From Epiperipatus broadwayi (lineage: Eukaryota > Onychophora > Udeonychophora > Euonychophora > Peripatidae), in assembly GCA_028023455.1 (NCBI GenBank), contig JAQFVV010000321.1:64001-128000 (forward strand): 64,000 nt of DNA. The letters are read 5' to 3'. The notes under the pieces are model-generated. The model saw nothing but the letters and a program-made list of their open reading frames with translations, was not told the origin of the DNA and ran no database searches. A program made the translations under genes and the position numbers. Positions within the stretch are counted from its first letter, which is position 1, and each line of letters begins with the position of its first letter. This document shows, piece by piece, positions 40,201 through 46,003 of this stretch.

Positions 40201-42865
40201 TGTAAATTCAGGTTGATAATGATTATAATTAAATCAAAAGTATTTCTGCTTAAATTTTTATATTATTGTTTATTATTTACCATTATTATAATTTAAAACT
40301 ACTATATGCATATATACACTTTCAAAAATATATATAACTGAAAGTTAGATTAGCTTTATAATTTTAAAAACATTTATTAAACTTTATACTTTAGTTAAAA
40401 AATATATATCATACATTTATGAAATTTTATTAAGTGAAGCAATATCAAAGCATTCACCACCATCATACATACAAAGACGCATGTACATACACATATACAT
40501 AATTACATCAATAATTGGATACATTTAATATAAATTGATATACCAATTATTTAAATAATAATGAAACAGGGCTTCATTCAAGTTAGTACTTATACAATTA
40601 ATACATTTTAAATAGCTTATTGCAAGGCAAAGGAGGACTTATAGCTACTAGAAGACATTGCCAGCAGATTTTTCCAATTGCTGAATGGTGAGAGCTTAAA
40701 TGCTTTTTCATTTCTTTGTTTTAACTCTAGTTAAGAATAGCTACATCTACAATTGCTGATAAATATTGAATATTAGCTGAATTGGTTATAGACTGGCCAC
40801 AAGAGAAAAAAAATCAAAAAATGTTTAGAACTTGAAAAATTGTTCAACTTTTATCTGGTTGAAATTTAAAGCCAGATCATACATATGTCATTTGGATGGG
40901 CTATTGATGCAAGAGATCCTTCCTTAATTAGATGTAGAATATTATAAACATTACAAGCAATAATTGTTATTGATGAATTAGTTGAACGCATGCTTCTACA
41001 AACAGATTCTATAAAACTTTATATTTAGAATACAATTGCTATTATTAACTTAAATTTATTACATGAATGCATATATATATATAGTGTACTTTTACTTACG
41101 GTAACATAGAAGCCTAACACAGTCTTCATCGGCAAGAAGTTTTTGACATAATTCACATCTAGGATTATAGTCACTGTCTTGAAGCCAACTGAGATATGAT
41201 TGCACTATACACTATATATGATTTTAAAGAAATAAATTCAATTAGATGAATATGTTATTTCAGTCATAATATAAAATAAACTTATATATCTTAATGAAAT
41301 TGAAAAATATATACATTAACATTTTTGTATTATTAAGATTTATTACTAAAAATCTACTTATATGATTATTACTATACATTGTAAATTTATTTTTAAAAAA
41401 TTAACAATATTTAATTTATCACTTGATTTTAACAACAGTTATTCAAGTTTGGAAACATTTTTTCCAATTTGTATTAAATATATTATAAAGTATTCCCTGT
41501 TATTTATTTTTTAGCTGAACTGAGCTCATCAGTATACATTTGAAGTCCAGAAAATTATAAAAAACTGTTATATAAAGACAATTAAAAAAAAACAGTTTGA
41601 CTAATAATGAATTAATTTAAAATTAGTATTAAAAATAAGATTGACGCAAATTTTGCCAAAAAAATAAGTTTTTAAACCACCAAATAATTTCATAGATGGA
41701 AATTTTCAAAAAGAATAGTATCAAGAATGTAATTAAAACTTAGGCATATAGCTTAATTATCACTTTCAAAACATGTGGTAAATACAAAGATATTACCAAA
41801 AACAGAAAAATGTCTGAGCATATGCCAGTAGTTATCATTATTAATTATCAATTACTAATTAGTTTTAATATATCAATCACCTCTTTCATCAATCAACTTT
41901 CTTCCCATATTTTTCTTAAAATCTTATTTTTCCAAGGATCCAACATACCTTACAGTATTATTTTTAACTCTTAAATAAAAGTCAATACAATTTTTCTATT
42001 TCTTAAATTCCCTAAATAAATTATTTCCATTTTTTTTTTTTGTTGATACTTACATATATCACTAACCTTATTTTCCTAAATTAAATTTTCCACACTTCTT
42101 TATTCTTTTTTCTGATCATCCAAATGATAGCTCCGTTTTACCAATAACCTCAAAAAAAACCAACCCTCTATTTATTTCCAAATAATCACTCTTAATGTTT
42201 TATCATTCTATACATATCTCAAACGGTTAAAAATAACTATTTTCACAATAGTAGGTTTTAATGAGAAATAAAATGGTGATATATAACAAATATGATTGAA
42301 CCTTACCAAGACATCTAAAATTGCTAACTTGGAAAGAGTCAAACATAAATTGGATATTTAAAAAAATACGCAAATCATTTAAAAGGTTTTAATACATCCT
42401 ACATTTTTTTGTTGTTACAACTCTTAATGACCCATCGTCCTTGCATTTATTGTGATTGAAATCTTACTCAAATTGTTTAAAGTACTAGCAAATATTTATT
42501 TACTTTTGTTTTCTTGTAATTACTAATACCGGAAATACTAAGAGGTCCTACGGCTTTTTTTTTTTGTTCAAAATAATACGCAATTATAAATATATATTAC
42601 ATTATCTTTTAATTTCACAAATTTCTTTTCGTAACTAATTCAAATAATTATTAAGCGAAGCATTCTACGTTTTCATAGAATACTATAAAAAATATTACAA
42701 CGCAAAAACTAATATAGTATATGGTACTATACAATGTTAGAACATAAACAAAGTTGATCGTACCTTAGCATGATTAGAAACAAGGCAATATTCACAAACA
42801 TTGACTCTATGTTCAAAACAAAACAAACTAGTTACTTTTTTCTTTGGGCACTTACAAAGACCCAT
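1781..42865 (-). CDS. ZFPL1: ZFPL1 (zinc finger protein-like 1), 5-exon gene model, C-terminus possibly missing
   Basis: Joining minus-strand exons 42865-42764, 41211-41100, 33571-33378, 18269-18128 and 1904-1781 gives one open frame of about 225 residues with GT/AG sites at every junction (intron phases 0, 1, 0, 1). The start [11 protein letters not shown], the cysteine-rich N-terminus (C4, C6, C16, C25, C28, H32), the RING-like set C53-x2-C56, C65, C70-x-H72-x2-H75-x2-C78 and C97-x2-C100, and [11 protein letters not shown] (residues 126-136) are hallmarks of ZFPL1. Family knowledge: ZFPL1 is an integral cis-Golgi membrane protein that binds GM130 and supports Golgi assembly. The vertebrate protein is about 310 residues with a C-terminal membrane span; no span is seen here, so a last exon probably lies beyond base 1, unless the in-frame stop at 1777-1779 is used. 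Four introns total about 40 kb. No paralogue or frameshift was seen. Confidence 0.93.
2316..2586. repeat. long hairpin (inverted repeat), arms about 125 bp
   Basis: The left arm runs from about 2316 through TCACTTAGGAGCGCTTTCAA to ACTATTACTTTGAAA. The right arm is its near-perfect reverse complement and ends near 2586. A loop of about 25 bases (around 2436-2460) separates them. Arms of this length and identity suggest a young MITE or a recent inverted duplication. No transposase or target duplication was identified. Confidence 0.85.
2710..2902. repeat. third, direct copy of the hairpin arm
   Basis: Bases 2710-2902 repeat 2447-2640 in the same orientation, roughly 90% identical by eye, from GGGAAAGTTGA through GTGACGTTTATAGATA to the AGACATCGATTT motif. 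Together with the hairpin this makes three copies in 600 bp: one inverted and two direct. The short open frame on the minus strand here is a by-product of the repeat. Confidence 0.85.
3195..3650 (-). repeat. dispersed repeat family B, copy 1
   Basis: This minus-strand copy shares landmarks with eight other places in the window: GATCTAGGTGCAGTGCTCTC, AAGGCTCCTCACTGATGAAG, CTAGATAGGGATTTTATGCA and CATCCATTGATTACTCTAG. No coding capacity or poly(A) tail was found; the class is unresolved (a non-autonomous element is likely). Confidence 0.75.
3651..8934. other. ZFPL1 intron 4, AT-rich with little recognisable content
   Basis: Mostly A/T runs and TA-rich simple repeats. The only items seen are decayed tails of dispersed repeat A at about 4793-4900 (a TTTGAACTCAGA motif) and about 6820-6875 (a TACAAATCCCTCTATTTA motif). 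No coding exon was recognised. Confidence 0.5.
8935..9272. repeat. dispersed repeat family A, palindromic copy
   Basis: The left end AGATTTGAACTCAGACTTTC and the right end GAAAATGAGTTTAAATCCC are inverted, and the stem continues inward through CCACATACATGTGAAAAAGG and its complement. The body contains ATATATAATCAGTGCTCAGT, typical of the family. The outer ends resemble a Pol III B box (GTTCAAATCC). Other copies lie at 46.0, 51.6 and 52.8 kb. Confidence 0.8.
9273..12108. other. ZFPL1 intron 4, no features recognised
   Basis: AT-rich sequence with homopolymer runs (for example 10220-10235 and 11095-11110). No repeat with clear ends and no coding segment was recognised. Confidence 0.5.
12109..12376. 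mobile_element. MITE with about 30-bp terminal inverted repeats
   Basis: The left end TACTAGTACATACAATACAC and the inverse of the right end TATTAGTACATATAATACAC match over about 30 bp with few changes. The length is about 268 bp and there is no open frame of interest. Superfamily is not assignable; TA at both outer ends would fit a Tc1/mariner-type insertion. Confidence 0.7.
12377..13610. other. ZFPL1 intron 4, no features recognised
   Basis: AT-rich with several poly(A) tracts (12606-12620, 13035-13050). Nothing else was recognised. Confidence 0.5.
13611..14190 (-). mobile_element. degraded, internally deleted hAT transposon
   Basis: The left end AGGAGTAGGCAACCTTTTCA resembles hAT termini of the CAGGGGTAGGCAACC type. 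On the minus strand near 13870-13800 the sequence reads [13 protein letters not shown] after a [13 protein letters not shown]-like stretch, resembling the N-terminal part of hAT transposases related to GTF2IRD2/SCAND3-like proteins. Only about 200 bp separate this N-terminal region from the terminus, so the catalytic part is missing. The right terminus was not found. Confidence 0.45.
14191..15270. other. ZFPL1 intron 4, no features recognised
   Basis: AT-rich; no exon, repeat end or RNA gene was recognised. Confidence 0.5.
15271..15460. mobile_element. MITE with about 50-bp terminal inverted repeats
   Basis: The left arm GTGAAAGGCTAAAACCTTTG, continuing through GACAGAAGTGTCTTAAAAAT, is mirrored by a right arm ending AGCCTTTCACGTTATTATT. 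The arms are about 90% identical around a unique centre of about 90 bp. Terminal AATAA/TTATT extends the stem, which makes the target duplication ambiguous. Confidence 0.8.
15461..16046. other. ZFPL1 intron 4, no features recognised
   Basis: AT-rich sequence; nothing was recognised. Confidence 0.5.
16379..16545 (-). pseudogene. Tigger transposase remnant (CENP-B-like HTH)
   Basis: On the minus strand the sequence reads [31 protein letters not shown], a stop, then a Ser/Asp-rich tail ending NSDNY and a stop. The first part matches the N-terminal helix-turn-helix of pogo/Tigger transposases (pattern ILDRL-G-I---GL-ESTIR-I-K). The acidic tail may be the original C-terminus joined by an internal deletion. 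It cannot encode an active transposase. Confidence 0.65.
16661..16848. mobile_element. hAT-like MITE nested in the Tigger element
   Basis: The left end CACTGTTGGGCAAAATTTAA and the inverted right end CAGCGATGGGCACAATTAAA share the CA-YG-TGGGCA terminal pattern of hAT MITEs. Flanking octamers CAACTCAC (16653-16660) and TTACTCGC (16849-16856) match at 5 of 8 bases, which fits a decayed 8-bp target duplication. The interior is low-complexity AAATT-rich sequence. Confidence 0.6.
16871..17170. repeat. tandem duplication of about 150 bp inside the Tigger element
   Basis: Bases 16871-17021 and 17022-17170 are two adjacent copies starting with CTTGC, each containing CTAAATGA-TAATTGATTA, CATCTATAACGTTTGAACAG and ATAATCTTGTAAAATTTA. 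Identity is roughly 85-90% by eye. Confidence 0.85.
17271..17394. repeat. inverted repeat of about 50-bp arms inside the Tigger element
   Basis: The left arm with GAAGTCGAACTCCGATAATG and the right arm (inverse) with GAAGTCGAGCTCCGATAATG extend through GCGCTATTA-TTTAAATAT. The centre is about 20 bp. This is probably another short MITE or a hairpin derived from the host element. Confidence 0.8.
17490..18127. other. 3' part of ZFPL1 intron 4 side next to exon 4, no features
   Basis: AT-rich with a T tract at 17819-17838. It begins with donor gtattta of exon 4 on the minus strand (18127 leftward). No element was recognised. Confidence 0.5.
18128..18269 (-). CDS. ZFPL1: ZFPL1 coding exon 4 (acidic linker)
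   Basis: The acceptor ttaatag precedes a 142-bp exon starting [13 protein letters not shown] and containing SESDDWVHI, followed by donor gtattt. The region after GLGLPL is acidic and Ser-rich in ZFPL1 proteins generally, as it is here. Phase 0 in and phase 1 out agree with the neighbouring exons. Confidence 0.88.
18270..21999. other. ZFPL1 intron 3, left part, no clear features
   Basis: AT-rich. From about 20030 the texture changes, with few long A or T runs, which may mark an unrecognised element extending toward the gap. No coding exon or terminal repeat was identified. Confidence 0.4.
22030..22242 (-). CDS. unrecognised small ORF downstream of a TATA-like box
   Basis: This 70-codon frame begins [20 protein letters not shown] and stays protein-like to about residue 32 (TTRWRK), where a GT (gtagta) could act as a splice donor; the rest is AT-rich. 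About 230 bp upstream on the same strand is a TATATAAG box. No family was recognised. It could be the first exon of a nested gene, part of an LTR-type element, or chance. Confidence 0.2.
   Translation of the reverse strand: METSHIGEIYQKLCVGKVTDAGLVHKTTRWRKVVFWTINSFQKLNYYCLLLIDILKKYKYFCKRKYFDKL
22467..22475 (-). promoter_or_regulatory. TATA-like box on minus strand
   Basis: The minus strand reads CAGTATATAAGCTGG here. About 30 bases downstream is GGGGGGCTCTCTACAATAAA, that is, a possible start region with an AATAAA shortly after it, as found in the R region of some LTRs. No matching second LTR was found. Confidence 0.3.
23378..23877. other. assembly gap, exactly 500 N
   Basis: 500 consecutive N, a placeholder length commonly used for gaps of unknown size. 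It abuts a repeat unit at 23878, so the gap probably hides more of that repeat. The open frame running through it is an artefact. Confidence 0.99.
23878..24354 (+). repeat. promoter-bearing direct repeat, copy 1
   Basis: The unit starts TATTAAAGAAAAAGG and ends near GAGAAAAAATGG; it recurs at 24534-24990. It contains a CRE-like TGACGTAA (24163-24170), TATAAAAGG (24197-24205) and a TCAGTG initiator-like sequence (24229-24234). It abuts the assembly gap and so may be cut at its left end. It could be an LTR, a Penelope-type terminal repeat or a tandem repeat with a period of about 656 bp. Confidence 0.8.
24534..24990 (+). repeat. promoter-bearing direct repeat, copy 2
   Basis: Roughly 80-85% identical to copy 1 by eye, with small indels. 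TGACGTAA is at 24803-24810, TATAAAAGG starts at 24835 and the A of TCAGTG is at 24866, a spacing of 31 bases, which is the standard TATA-to-initiator distance. The blocks around these motifs (ATCATCTCATCGATGACGTA; CAGTGACTAGTGACTGGAAA) are better conserved than the rest. Confidence 0.8.
24991..26631. other. unrecognised segment of more balanced base composition
   Basis: About 25350-26210 has clearly higher G+C and fewer homopolymers than its surroundings, yet no long open frame. It follows the duplicated promoter repeats and may belong to the same element (for example an untranslated region). 26559-26577 contains CTAGATGGCGCC, a CTCF-like motif. The minus strand near 26440-26455 has a tRNA A-box-like TAGCTCAGTGG without a B box. 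Confidence 0.4.
26632..27600 (+). pseudogene. RTE-type LINE reverse transcriptase, 5'- and 3'-truncated
   Basis: The sequence reads in order [18 protein letters not shown], a stop in the AGFKSG block (near 26815), then an open frame 26861-27310 (149 codons) with [10 protein letters not shown] (residues 20-29), [12 protein letters not shown] (77-88) and the catalytic FADD (118-121). A stop at 27310 is followed by [37 protein letters not shown] and [10 protein letters not shown]. This order is the palm and thumb of RTE-clade LINE reverse transcriptases. The endonuclease and 3' end are missing. It is a dead copy in intron 3 of ZFPL1, opposite in strand to the gene. Confidence 0.85.
27601..28545. 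other. ZFPL1 intron 3, no clear features
   Basis: AT-rich with long T and A tracts (27828-27844, 28226-28270). A slightly GC-richer patch at 28020-28070 was not recognised. Confidence 0.45.
28546..28840. repeat. tandem array, four units of about 80 bp, GC-rich, CTCF-like motif per unit
   Basis: Units start at 28546, 28627, 28705 and 28785 (lengths 81, 78, 80 and a partial unit), each opening GTGT or GTGC. About 20 bases in, each has a version of CAGCGCCACCTAG; the reverse complement CTAGGTGGCGCTG resembles the core bound by CTCF. Secondary motifs GCAGACGACGCAAG and GCGTCGTCTGC also recur, in part inverted. Overlapping short open frames on both strands are by-products of the high G+C. Confidence 0.7.
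28841..29655. other. ZFPL1 intron 3, no clear features
   Basis: AT-rich; nothing was recognised. Confidence 0.5.
29656..30110. repeat. pair of 99-bp direct repeats flanking 257 bp
   Basis: Bases 29656-29754 and 30012-30110 are 99 bp each and differ at three sites by eye, all C/T transitions. Landmarks are GAGGCTATAACCTCGAGAAT and CTCTACAGGTGTTTAACCAC. The GAGGCTATAACCTC block is itself a small palindrome. The interior (29755-30011) has no open frame. Possibly the remains of an element with short terminal direct repeats. Confidence 0.85.
30111..31254. other. ZFPL1 intron 3, decayed repeat near 30540-30920
   Basis: Related phrases recur at about 30543 (CATGAATTTTGGGCAAGCC), 30660 (GGAATTGGATGAGTCAAATG) and 30815 (CATAGATTTCGGCAACCAC), suggesting an old short-period repeat. 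The rest is AT-rich. Confidence 0.3.
31255..31490 (+). repeat. dispersed repeat family B, copy 2
   Basis: The copy contains ATCTAGGTGCAGTGCTCTC, CAAGGCTCCTCACTGACGAA, CACTAGATAGGGATTTTATG and CATCCATTGATTACTCTAGC in the family order. It is shortened at its left side relative to the copies at 37.6 and 59.7 kb. Confidence 0.8.
31735..32507. mobile_element. hAT non-autonomous element, 773 bp, perfect 8-bp target duplication
   Basis: The ends CAATGGTCTTCAACC and (inverted) CAGTGGTCTTCAACC match at 14 of 15 bases. The octamer GTTTAAAT is present on both sides (31727-31734 and 32508-32515), the standard hAT target-site size. Subterminal GGGCACTGGTCCACGGACC and its left-hand counterpart are typical of hAT ends. 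No transposase was seen. The intact duplication suggests a fairly recent insertion in ZFPL1 intron 3. Confidence 0.93.
32516..33377. other. ZFPL1 intron 3 next to exon 3
   Basis: 32680-33120 is slightly more complex than the background and could be an old minus-strand retroelement remnant, but no domain could be named. The donor of exon 3 is at 33377. Confidence 0.3.
33378..33571 (-). CDS. ZFPL1: ZFPL1 coding exon 3 (RING-like core)
   Basis: The acceptor gtattttag precedes a 194-bp exon that completes the split His72 and then reads [24 protein letters not shown] and [11 protein letters not shown]. It supplies H75, C78, C97 and C100 of the RING-like domain plus the highly conserved [10 protein letters not shown] segment. 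Donor gtaattt follows. This is the longest and most diagnostic exon. Intron 3 (phase 0) is 15.1 kb. Confidence 0.96.
33572..37569. other. ZFPL1 intron 2, left part
   Basis: AT-rich. Minus-strand short frames at 35211-35414, 35883-36203 (106 codons, with a Cys-containing [18 protein letters not shown] stretch) and 37375-37587 may be scraps of one degraded element, but no family can be named with confidence. No ZFPL1 exon was seen. Confidence 0.3.
37570..37910 (+). repeat. dispersed repeat family B, copy 3
   Basis: A long copy with the upstream half (GAAAACATTATGGTGTTTTC, AGATAAAAGGTGGCTACTG) and the core (ATCTAGGTGCAGTG, GATAGGGATTTTATGCACA). It abuts a LINE fragment directly at about 37910. 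Confidence 0.8.
37911..39006 (+). pseudogene. LINE reverse transcriptase fragment (non-LTR, CR1/jockey-like)
   Basis: A Lys/Glu-rich linker (a 71-codon open frame at 38222-38437, [18 protein letters not shown]) precedes [17 protein letters not shown]-like text near 38500. Then comes a Tyr-Arg-Leu-Ile-Ala-Val-Thr-Ser block near 38720 and an open frame at 38809-39009 with [18 protein letters not shown] (residues 3-20) and [12 protein letters not shown] (39-50). This is the usual order of linker and first reverse-transcriptase motifs. The RT is cut off after [10 protein letters not shown] and lacks the catalytic FADD. Several stops make it dead. Confidence 0.75.
39007..39555 (+). pseudogene. possible Penelope-like retroelement fragment
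   Basis: Directly after the LINE break the sequence reads [17 protein letters not shown], then [15 protein letters not shown], later [20 protein letters not shown] and [19 protein letters not shown], in more than one frame. This resembles Penelope-like reverse transcriptases after their YIDD motif (FLDL, then F-RGY, then a K-LL block), but the match is from memory and weak. An A tract ends it at 39549-39563. Confidence 0.35.
39615..39920 (+). repeat. dispersed repeat family B, copy 4
   Basis: The copy contains AGGTAAAAGGTGGCTGCTGG, GATCTAGGTGCAGTGCTCTC, CAAGGCTCCTCACTGATGAA and CATTGATTACTCTGGCTTGC in order. Together with copy 3 it brackets the LINE and Penelope-like fragments in the same orientation. 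Confidence 0.8.
39921..41099. other. ZFPL1 intron 2 next to exon 2, no features
   Basis: AT-rich; no element was recognised. The donor of exon 2 is at 41099. Confidence 0.5.
41100..41211 (-). CDS. ZFPL1: ZFPL1 coding exon 2
   Basis: The acceptor atatatag precedes codon TGT. The 112-bp exon encodes [17 protein letters not shown] and the first zinc ligands of the RING-like domain (C53, C56, C65, C70). It ends with one base of a split His codon before donor gtaagt. The next intron is phase 1 and about 7.5 kb. Confidence 0.95.
41212..42763. other. ZFPL1 intron 1
   Basis: AT-rich 1.55-kb intron with donor gtacga (42763) and acceptor atatatag (41212). No element was recognised. Confidence 0.7.
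42764..42865 (-). CDS. ZFPL1: ZFPL1 coding exon 1
   Basis: 34 codons from ATG (42865-42863) to NHAK, followed by donor gtacga. The exon encodes [10 protein letters not shown] and a B-box-like Cys/His cluster with [13 protein letters not shown]. The start is chosen because it matches the conserved family N-terminus exactly; a stop codon (TAA) lies three codons upstream in the same frame. The intron that follows is phase 0 and about 1.55 kb. Confidence 0.94.
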
Positions 42866-43305
42866 TAAGTCTTAATTAAATTTATATTTCAAAACAATTA
42901 ATTTATGCAAAATCTTATATGTCTCCTTGTTATGCCACGTTCATAAACGTTTTTAAGATCGCACAAAATTGTAAGTTCGCACTTTAAAATATTTTTCGCA
43001 ATTATTTGTAATTATATATATATATAATAAATAAAAATATATGTAAACTGATTTTTAAAAAATTGTATTAAATACTTTTTTTAATTCATCTATTAATAGT
43101 AAATATATATTCGAACCTTTTATTTTTATCTTAGCTTTACAATTAAATTAAAGCGGGAATTTCCAGTCACTGTTTGTATTCGCAACTTTTTCATTTTAGA
43201 AGAAATAAATATTTACTCATCTGAATCACTTCATTCAGACTATTGTCATTTTATTAATCATTAAATGTTTTCAGAAATTATCAGAATTTGCACATAAAAA
43301 ATCTA
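42866..43305. promoter_or_regulatory. ZFPL1: presumed ZFPL1 5' UTR and proximal promoter
   Basis: Location only: this is the sequence directly upstream of the start codon on the minus strand. It is AT-rich with a few CpG-containing patches (42935-42985). No TATA box at a convincing position could be assigned, and the transcription start is unknown. Confidence 0.35.
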
Positions 43306-43620
43306 CCGATATACGCGTTATCCTTATCTGCTATGTACAACCTATTATTTTAACTATATATTTAATTATTAGCTATTGTCAGAAAGCATGGCTTTAAATA
43401 AAATAGCTGAATAAAATCATGTAAAAAAAATTTACAAGAAAAACCTGAGTAAAGGTATTTGCATGGTTTACTAGCCTAATTTCGTTGTTCATTACATATA
43501 GAGAAGCTGCCACATCAAAGCCTAATTAAATATAGCTCATTCGAACCTTTGCTACCACTCAAAACAGTAAGACGGTTTTTCACTTGTCCAAATCGGTTCA
43601 TTGGATGACGCGTATATCGG
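43306..43620. mobile_element. 315-bp TA-flanked MITE upstream of ZFPL1
   Basis: The ends CCGATATACGCGTTATCC and (inverted) CCGATATACGCGTCATCC match at 17 of 18 bases. TA lies directly outside each end (43304-43305, 43621-43622), as for Tc1/mariner-type insertions. It starts 441 bp upstream of the ZFPL1 ATG, so it lies in or near the promoter. No open frame. Confidence 0.85.
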
Positions 43621-44329
43621 TAGTGCGAACGAACATCCGGATGGACGGTCCAAGTGTTTTATATAATCTGCAATTGGGCAAAAAAATCAATACATTTTTT
43701 CTTGACCATGATCAAACAATAAGATGAATAAATAATGGTTATAGAAATCGAGTTAAATTACAGATATATATTTATTATATAGGCATTTATTAGAATTTTC
43801 TGGATTTTACATTTGCAAAAGTATTAAAAATTTTTCTATATTTATTTATGAACAAATATCATTTTCGATCTATATTATTGCTAAGCTACCTAATCATAAT
43901 TGTAACATTTATTCGCTTCTACGTTTTAATTAAAAGTTTTGAGAATAGCCGTTTAGCGATTGCTATGCCCACTGACTTGCTTAATAATATTCTTAAAAGT
44001 AATTTCTAAATTTGGAAATGGCAAATTATTTGTTTTAATAAAATTTTAAATATCTAGATTCTAGAGGATTTTCTATTTTTTTTCTGATTAAATATATCTT
44101 GATATACTTATATTTCATTGAATAATTTAATTCTACTGCATTTATATCTCCTTTTTTGGCCATCTTTTAAAAGAATTCTAGTTCTTTGCGTTTTCTTTCT
44201 TAAATCCTCATATTTGCATCAGATAATTTTATAAAAAAAACTAATTCAGGGGATTTGAACTCAGACTCCCGGTATATAAAGTATACTTGTATTTAAAATA
44301 TTAAAATTATTAATATGTAATTTAAATTG

Positions 44330-45733
44330 GACAAAACGTTCATTTAACGAAATCAAGGCAATGTCCAGAAGTGTAGAAAACACATTTACCTGACCTCAAT
44401 AAAACAATTCTCCATATCCTACATGGTGAATTGGCTTGTTGCTCCCCTTGCAAAAGTGGATCCCTAAACTCAACTTAAACAAATCTTTAACATGGAGGCT
44501 ATCCTCAGGGTCACTTTAAGCTCGCCATTTACCGCCAAACCCAAAAATTTTTAGGCTTGCCAATCTATAACTCCAGCATGGCAATGAGAAGGTCCATTCA
44601 GGACTCCTTTTCATTAACAAAATAACCACCACATTATCAAAAGCATATATGTCACTATTCTCCAAAACCTCATTGATGAACATCTTGGTGTTCCCAAGGA
44701 TATTCTACTTTATGCCATTTGTCACCTTCATACAAAGATTCATCAGGAAAATCAATTTCCTGTGCTCCAAACTATTCTGGAAGGGCAAGAACGTGGCCAT
44801 CAGCCTGAGAAACCTACAAAAGCACACAAAATTGAATGATCTATTGCTACACTTCGTGGACTCACTCCAATTTCAGCACTCTTATAATTTGATTCAAAAA
44901 TTATACCATAAATACTTGGAAGCTTTCCTCTTCACCCCAGTGATACCGACTGACGTCCTGCCACTGCCAGTAAGGAGCTGGCTATCATCAATATTAGAGA
45001 ATATATCTAAAGTCATTATACCACCTACTCAAATAAACTAATAAAATCAACTATCAATAATGACATGCCCCCTAGTCATACCCTCCTTACCTTCACAAAT
45101 CATGCTATTATCAAGAAATTCAAGTGCTGGAATTTGGAGATGAAATTTTTTGATTTCCTTATAAAAATAAACCTAAACTCCCTCTCTATATGGCACTTTC
45201 TGGTTACCTGTAGAGGTTTCTCACAGTTGGACCAAGTCTGCTTTGTGCTGCAGGGAAGATGACACCATTGTCCATATATTCTGCCACTGCCCATCACTGC
45301 ATAGGTACAGGCACCTAATAGCCTCCATCTACAAAAGAAACCACACTAATCACAACACTCATTACCAGTATTACCAATGGAGAATTTATGGTAATTAGAA
45401 GCTCAATCTTCCTGCTCTTCACCATTTAGTCAATCCGATGCATAATGCTTTATAATCCCATAGATAACAACCCACGGAAAATACTAATGTCAAAGATTAA
45501 GTCAATACATGAGAGAGACAGAAGAATAGCAGCACCATTCATCTTCGAAATCACCTGGGACTTAATAACCATGGACAATTGAGGTGTGTGAAGTGAGGAT
45601 TTGAAATTCCACTACCCTGTCAAATGGGATGGACTCGAATCTCCTCCTAACTCTAGTTTAAACTCTGTACTTTGTATAATATAATCAATGTAGTTTTCCT
45701 TATGTATTCAATAAATCAGTTGAGAAAAAAAAA
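44330..45733 (+). pseudogene. L1/Tx1-like LINE, 3' end of ORF2 with poly(A)
   Basis: The main open frame 44649-45041 (130 codons) includes ILVFPRIFYFMPFVTFIQRF (residues 11-30) and KINFLCSKLFWKGKNVAI (34-51), the text found downstream of the RT domain in L1/Tx1-like ORF2 proteins. After stops, another frame near 45236-45330 reads ALCCREDDTIVHIFCHCP, matching the C-terminal Cys/His motif of such LINEs. The element ends with TTCAATAAATCAGTTGAG and an A9 tract (45725-45733). It is 5'-truncated and dead. Confidence 0.75.
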
Positions 45734-46003
45734 CATTTACTCTGAATTTATCTTGTAGTGTTTGTGGGATCTTGTTGGTGTTGTATTTGAACTAATGTGT
45801 TTTCTTGCATTGTCCATCTTCATAATCACTTACTTGTTTTGCTGTTTCAAGGACTTTTATAATTAAAATCTGTTTGATATTGTAGTATGAATGCTTTTAA
45901 ATTTTCAATTGTTTTTAAAACTAGTGTTATTTAAAATTTCCAAAAGTGTATGTTATATTACTTCTTGTTGAAATCATTCATAGTGGACAAATTCTATTGT
46001 TTT

